From NCBI GenBank assembly GCA_947377425.1, contig CANCFZ010000065.1, positions 1 through 10,844 on the forward strand: a stretch of 10,844 nucleotides of DNA, given 5' to 3'. The notes under the pieces are model-generated. The model did not search any database. It was given only the letters and a program-made list of their open reading frames with translations, and had not been told where the DNA came from. The stretch comes from Flavobacteriaceae bacterium (lineage in GTDB: Bacteria > Bacteroidota > Bacteroidia > Flavobacteriales > Flavobacteriaceae). Each line of letters opens with the position of its first letter. Position 1 is the stretch's first letter. Made by a program: the position numbers and the translations under genes. Positions 7,182 to 10,844 of the stretch are shown piece after piece.

Positions 7182-7186
7182 AAAAA

Positions 7187-8224
7187 ATGTACGAGTTAGA
7201 AGAAAAAGGGTATTTATATCTGCTGTTTGTCATTCCAATTTTGGCGCTGTTGTTTCTATATGTTCAATATTGGAAACAAAAAAAACAGAGAGAATTTGGA
7301 GATTTGGAGTTAATTAAAAAATTAAGTCCAGAGAAATCTATATTCAAACCTATTTTAAAAATTGGTGTAGTTCTTCTAGGAATGACATTTCTGATAATAG
7401 CTTTGGTAAATCCAAAAATGGGAACCAAAATGGAGAAAGTAAAGCGTCAAGGAATTGATATTGTTTTTGCTATTGACGTTTCTAAAAGTATGTTGGCAGA
7501 AGATGTGGCGCCTAATAGATTGGAGAAAAGTAAGCAAATAGTTTCTCAATTAATTAATCAATTAGGAAGCGATAGAATTGGTATTATCGCTTATTCAGGA
7601 AGTGCATTTCCAGTTTTGCCAATGACATCTGATTATGGAGTTGCTAAAATGTTTCTTCAAACCATGAACCCAGGAATGATTTCATCTCAAGGAACTTCAA
7701 TTGATCAAGCGATTGATTTAGCAGCCAATAATTTCTTTGATAAAAAAGACAAAACCAACAAGTTATTAGTTATTATTTCGGACGGTGAAGATCATTCTGA
7801 TAATGCAGAAAACGCTGCCGAGGATGCTCAAAAATTAGGATTAAAAATAGTTACTGTAGGTGTGGGGACTGAAAAAGGAGGGCCAATTCCATTAAAAAGA
7901 AATGGAATAGTAGAAAGTTATCAGAAAGACAATGAAAATCAAGTGGTAATTACCAAGAGAAACGCAGCCGTATTATCAGCTATTGCAAAAAGCACTAAAG
8001 GAGGCTATGTTGATGGAAATTCTACCAAAGCGGTTTTGGATTATGTAAAAAAGGTATTGGATAATACCCAAAAAACTGAATTTGAAGGTACAATGATGGC
8101 CGATTTTAAATCGCAATTTCAATGGTTTTTAGGATTTAGTTTTTTCTTATTGTTTTTGGATGTTTTTTTAACAGAGAGAAAAACAAAATGGGTAAGAAAA
8201 ATGAATTTATTTAATGAATCGTAG
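7187..8224 (+). CDS. batB: BatB, membrane-anchored VWA-domain protein
   Basis: 345 residues, close in layout to BatA and evidently paralogous. TM1 is at about 9-28 and TM2 at about 57-75. The VWA domain starts at about 89 with complete MIDAS residues DVSKS (Asp97, Ser99, Ser101), Thr170 in QGTSID, and Asp199 in IISDGEDHSD; the TM3 segment near 312-328 is followed by a short basic cytosolic tail (TERKTKWVRK). ATG 7187 follows directly on the heptamer array. The final Ser codon and TAG stop fall inside a decayed palindromic repeat (8220-8247), so the last residues may differ from those of relatives. Expected to work with BatA as a membrane VWA pair. Confidence 0.95.
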   Translation: MYELEEKGYLYLLFVIPILALLFLYVQYWKQKKQREFGDLELIKKLSPEKSIFKPILKIGVVLLGMTFLIIALVNPKMGTKMEKVKRQGIDIVFAIDVSKSMLAEDVAPNRLEKSKQIVSQLINQLGSDRIGIIAYSGSAFPVLPMTSDYGVAKMFLQTMNPGMISSQGTSIDQAIDLAANNFFDKKDKTNKLLVIISDGEDHSDNAENAAEDAQKLGLKIVTVGVGTEKGGPIPLKRNGIVESYQKDNENQVVITKRNAAVLSAIAKSTKGGYVDGNSTKAVLDYVKKVLDNTQKTEFEGTMMADFKSQFQWFLGFSFFLLFLDVFLTERKTKWVRKMNLFNES

Positions 8225-8247
8225 AGATGTAATTCATTGCGTCTTTT
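8220..8247. repeat. Decayed palindromic repeat (GTAGAGA...GTCT type) across the batB stop
   Basis: The left half 8225-8233 (AGATGTAAT) and right half 8236-8244 (ATTGCGTCT) can pair at all nine positions as RNA, allowing two G-U pairs, and two more outer pairs are possible (8223-8224 with 8245-8246). The sequence resembles the GTAGAGACGC...GCGTCTC palindromes that I recall as widespread in Bacteroidota intergenic DNA. Five T follow (8244-8248), so a weak terminator-like hairpin is possible, but the stem is AU-rich and co-directional genes continue. Confidence 0.6.
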
Positions 8248-8258
8248 TAAAATGTGAA

Positions 8259-9014
8259 ATGAAAAAAATAGTTACATATATAATAATCCTAATCTCTTTT
8301 GTATCTAAAGCACAAGAGAAGGATAAATTTTTGCCTGAAGGGAACGAAAAATTTGCAGAGAAAAACTATGTTGATGCCGAAGCAAATTATAGATTATCTC
8401 AAGCTAAATTCAAAAAGAAATCAATTGCATCTTATAATTTAGGGACAACTATTTACAAACAAAATCAACCAGCAGAAGCCAAATATCAGTTTGAAAAAGC
8501 CATAAAAGATGCCAAAACCAAACCAGAAAAGCATCAAGCATTTCACAATCTTGGCAACTCCATGATGAAGGAAAAAGATTATTCAAATGCAGTTGAAGCC
8601 TATAAAAATGCTTTACGAAATAATCCGTCTGACGAGGAAACACGCTATAATTATGCTTTAGCAAAGAAAATGCTGAAAGAAAATCCTCCTAAAAACGACG
8701 ACAAGAATAAAGACAAAAACAAAGATAAAAAGCAGGACAAGAAGGACGATAAGAAAGATCAAAACAAGGATAAAAAAGACGACAAAAAAGACAAAGGCGA
8801 TAATAAGGATAAAAATAAAAAAGAGGGCAACAATAATAAGGATAAACAAGACAAAGGTGATGGTGATAAGCCACAACCAAAACCTAGTGGCGCATCAAAA
8901 CAACGAATCGACAATCTTTTAGATGCTGTAAATAACGAAGAGAAAAAAGTTCAAGAAAAAGTTAACGCTCAAAAAGTTAACGCCAATCCTAAAAAACCTG
9001 AAAAAGATTGGTAA
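8259..9014 (+). CDS. batC: BatC, periplasmic TPR protein with Lys/Asp-rich tail
   Basis: 251 residues from ATG 8259. An in-frame ATG at 8214 would add 15 residues read through the palindromic repeat and would spoil the signal peptide, so it is rejected. A signal peptide (about 1-19, ending SKAQ) is followed by TPR-like repeats: a degenerate unit at about 24-50, one at about 56-85 (ASYNLGTTIYKQNQPAEAKYQFEKA) and a clear one at about 93-126 (AFHNLGN...ALRNNP). Residues 145-205 are a Lys/Asp/Asn-only-like low-complexity stretch, probably disordered. The C-terminal SKQRIDNLLDAVNNEEKKVQEK (about 213-234) is a conserved-looking amphipathic helix that I associate with BatC. TPRs suggest protein binding within the Bat complex. 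It follows batB by 34 bp and is 23 bp from batD. Confidence 0.9.
   Translation: MKKIVTYIIILISFVSKAQEKDKFLPEGNEKFAEKNYVDAEANYRLSQAKFKKKSIASYNLGTTIYKQNQPAEAKYQFEKAIKDAKTKPEKHQAFHNLGNSMMKEKDYSNAVEAYKNALRNNPSDEETRYNYALAKKMLKENPPKNDDKNKDKNKDKKQDKKDDKKDQNKDKKDDKKDKGDNKDKNKKEGNNNKDKQDKGDGDKPQPKPSGASKQRIDNLLDAVNNEEKKVQEKVNAQKVNANPKKPEKDW
8691..8873 (+). repeat. Purine-rich low-complexity tract coding for the BatC Lys/Asp/Asn linker
   Basis: About 180 bp almost free of pyrimidine runs, made of variants of GAT/GAC, AAA/AAG and AAT/AAC codons. It encodes irregular K-D-K and D-K-N runs, not a fixed-length unit, with synonymous codons mixed. This points to selection on composition and against recent slippage expansion. 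Opposite-strand ORFs here are hydrophobic mirror images and not genes. Confidence 0.8.
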
Positions 9015-9037
9015 TTAATAGAATTACGAAAGAGAAA

Positions 9038-10801
9038 ATGAAAAGAATAATTGTATTTATAGTCTTATTTGTAACCAACTCACTATTAGCTCAAGTAAAA
9101 TTTGAAGCTAATGTGAGCAAAAACTCTTTAGGGTTAAACGAAAGAGTTCGTATAGAATTTTCTATGAATGAAGATGGTGATAATTTTGTTCCACCCAATT
9201 TTGAAGCTTCCGGATTTAGAGTGGTTGGCGGGCCAAGTCAATCCATAAGCCAATCGTGGATTAATGGGAGAAGTTCGTTTCAAAAATCGTACACCTATAT
9301 TTTATTACCTTTAAAAAAAGGAAGTTTAGTTATCAGACAGGCAGTTATTGAAATTAATGGGCAATTGTATAAAACATTACCCATAAAAATTAATGTTTCC
9401 GATGCGGTTAACTTACCTAATGATCCGAACGAACCAGCAACCGTAAGTGCAGACAACAATTTGTATTTAGTTGCTGATATTTCTAAAACAAATCCTTATG
9501 TGAACGAGCCAATTACAGTAGTTTACAAATTATACTTCAGTTATAACATCGGAATTACCAATTGGCGCGAACTCAACAAGCCAAAATACAATGATTTTTG
9601 GAGTCAGAATATTGATATCAAACAGTTAGTTGCCGAAGAAGGAATGTTCAAAGGCGAACGTTATCGTTATGTAGTTTTAAGAAAAACAGTATTATATCCT
9701 CAAAAAGCTGGAAAACTTGAAATTGAACCACTTTCGTTAGATATTGATTGCCAAGTTCCAAGAGGAAGACCCAACTTTTTCGGGCAAGTACAATTGGTTG
9801 AAGATAGCAAACGCGTTTCTGCAGGAAGCAAAGTTATTTCGGTTAAACCTTTACCAGAAGCAGGAAAACCAGAAGGTTTTTCGGGAGCTGTTGGTAAGTT
9901 TAATTTCAAAGTTACGCCTTCAAGAACAGGTTTAAAATTTGGAGAATCTTTAGACTTAAATGTAAGTGTAACTGGAACAGGAAACTTAAAATTATTCAGT
10001 TTGCCAAAGCCAGAAGTGCCATCAACATTAGAAATGTATGATCCAGAACATGCTGAAAATGTGTCAATGCCATTAACAGGAATGACAGGAAGTACCTCTG
10101 ATAAATACACGATTATTCCGCAATCAAAAGGCAATTTTCCAATTAAACCGATGCGATTTACCTATTTCGATTTGAGTTCTGGAAGTTATAAAACCATCAC
10201 TTCGCCAGAAATTTTGTTGAATGTTTTGGACGGACCTGGACTTTCCAATTCTTCGCCAGTTGTTTCGGGAATCAATAAGGTTTCGGTTACGGCTACTAAA
10301 GCATTTGCGTTTATCAAACAAAAAACCACATTAAAATCAATTGAACCTAACGATTTTTTAGGTTCTGGACTATTTTATTCGTTACTGATTTTACCATTTT
10401 TAGGCATTCCAGCATTGATACTTTTTAGAAAAAGAAAAGAAGCGGAAGATGCCGATATTGTTGGAAATAAAAAGAAAAAATCCAATGCTTTGGCTAGAAA
10501 ATATTTGTCAGAAGCGCAAAAACAAATTAATCACAAAGAACCATTTTATATTGCGTTGGAAAAAGCAATGCACAATTTCTTGAAAGCTAAATTGAGTATT
10601 GAAACGTCCGATATGAGCAAAGATAAAATTTCTGAAATTCTTCTTTTGAGAAACGCAAATTCCGAAACTATTTCAGAGTTTATTTCGCTTACAGAAAATT
10701 GTGAATTGGCTCGATATGCTCCGTCAACTAGCGTTACTATTCAACAAGATTATGATAAAGCCGTTGAAATTATATCTAATTTAGAAAAGCAATTAGTATA
10801 A
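9038..10801 (+). CDS. batD: BatD, membrane protein with multiple Ig-like periplasmic domains
   Basis: 587 residues from ATG 9038, normal BatD length. An in-frame TTG at 9008 overlaps the end of batC and would put ten polar residues before the signal peptide, so it is rejected; a purine-rich GAAAGAG lies just ahead of the ATG. The signal peptide is at 1-19 (SLLAQ). A BatD signature follows: GGPSQS (64-69) and SYTYIL (84-89) in the first beta-sandwich domain. Further beta-rich domains run to about 430, with the segment TGTGNLKLFSLPKPEVP typical of the family. One TM is at about 443-463, then a cytosolic helical domain (about 464-587) containing ALARKYLSEAQKQI and FYIALEKAMHNFLKAKL. It likely scaffolds BatA, BatB and BatC at the inner membrane. 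Confidence 0.95.
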   Translation: MKRIIVFIVLFVTNSLLAQVKFEANVSKNSLGLNERVRIEFSMNEDGDNFVPPNFEASGFRVVGGPSQSISQSWINGRSSFQKSYTYILLPLKKGSLVIRQAVIEINGQLYKTLPIKINVSDAVNLPNDPNEPATVSADNNLYLVADISKTNPYVNEPITVVYKLYFSYNIGITNWRELNKPKYNDFWSQNIDIKQLVAEEGMFKGERYRYVVLRKTVLYPQKAGKLEIEPLSLDIDCQVPRGRPNFFGQVQLVEDSKRVSAGSKVISVKPLPEAGKPEGFSGAVGKFNFKVTPSRTGLKFGESLDLNVSVTGTGNLKLFSLPKPEVPSTLEMYDPEHAENVSMPLTGMTGSTSDKYTIIPQSKGNFPIKPMRFTYFDLSSGSYKTITSPEILLNVLDGPGLSNSSPVVSGINKVSVTATKAFAFIKQKTTLKSIEPNDFLGSGLFYSLLILPFLGIPALILFRKRKEAEDADIVGNKKKKSNALARKYLSEAQKQINHKEPFYIALEKAMHNFLKAKLSIETSDMSKDKISEILLLRNANSETISEFISLTENCELARYAPSTSVTIQQDYDKAVEIISNLEKQLV

Positions 10802-10803
10802 CC

Positions 10804-10844
10804 ATGAAGAAAACAATCTATATATTTTTATTGATTTCTCAAGT
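10804..10844 (+). CDS. batE: Start of a signal-peptide-bearing gene, probably batE (partial)
   Basis: ATG 10804 begins two bases after the batD stop and is open to the window edge. The 13 complete codons give MKKTIYIFLLISQ, a basic N-terminus followed by a hydrophobic stretch, as in a signal peptide. The identity is taken from position alone: in Bacteroidota Bat operons batD is followed by batE, which encodes a TPR plus SH3-like protein. Too little is visible to confirm a domain. Confidence 0.6.
   Translation, partial: MKKTIYIFLLISQ

Noticed and set aside
8222..8248. Rho-independent terminator after batB
   Set aside because: The stem is AU-rich with G-U pairs and a tiny loop, the T run is short, and batC follows within 34 bp on the same strand; better read as a decayed palindromic repeat.
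8658..8880. Two hydrophobic minus-strand ORFs resembling membrane peptides, in different frames
   Set aside because: They are mirror images of Lys/Asp-rich BatC codons (AAA, GAT read backwards give Phe, Ile, Val) and have no leader or neighbour supporting a gene.
9700..10134. 144-codon minus-strand ORF inside batD
   Set aside because: It overlaps a strongly conserved BatD coding region and its product has no recognisable motif; a shadow of codon usage.

Overview
The window looks like chromosomal DNA of a member of the Bacteroidota, most likely a Flavobacterium or close relative. The evidence is the complete Bat (Bacteroides aerotolerance) gene order, strong AT bias with AT-rich codon use, start codons without clear Shine-Dalgarno sequences, and intergenic gaps filled with short degenerate repeats of a kind I associate with flavobacterial genomes. 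Assignments come from reading motifs; no database search was possible.

Left part (1-1750, minus strand): the 5' part of a Schlafen/AlbA_2-type protein gene that runs off the left edge (start at 809), and upstream of it a complete YdhF-like aldo/keto reductase gene (1750 to 884). A gap of about 170 bp (1751-1920) separates these from the divergent Bat cluster and should carry promoters for both directions.

Main part (1921-10844, plus strand): one long co-oriented cluster. In order it holds a MoxR AAA+ ATPase, a DUF58 protein with a VWA-like fold, a small four-helix-bundle (23S rRNA intervening-sequence type) protein, a two-TM protein with a BatD-like front half, BatA and BatB (membrane-anchored VWA proteins with intact MIDAS residues), BatC (TPR protein with a charged low-complexity tail), BatD, and the first 13 codons of what is by position BatE. 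MoxR and VWA proteins commonly work as pairs in which the ATPase remodels targets of the VWA partner. Here the ATPase and DUF58 protein are cytosolic, while BatA to BatE sit in or across the inner membrane facing the periplasm. The gene set suggests one envelope-associated complex linked to stress tolerance. Its biochemical target is not evident from sequence.

The most unusual region is the DUF58-to-next-gene gap (3844-4472). The four-helix-bundle gene lies between inverted repeats with a perfect 30-bp core. These begin right after one stop codon and end one base before the next start codon, and the right-hand side is tandemly duplicated with a 104-bp period. It resembles a small inserted element analogous to 23S rRNA intervening sequences, but sitting in a protein-coding operon. 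More widely, most gaps longer than about 30 bp are built of 7-bp (once 8-bp) degenerate repeats, each gap with its own consensus, and one decayed palindrome supplies the batB stop codon.
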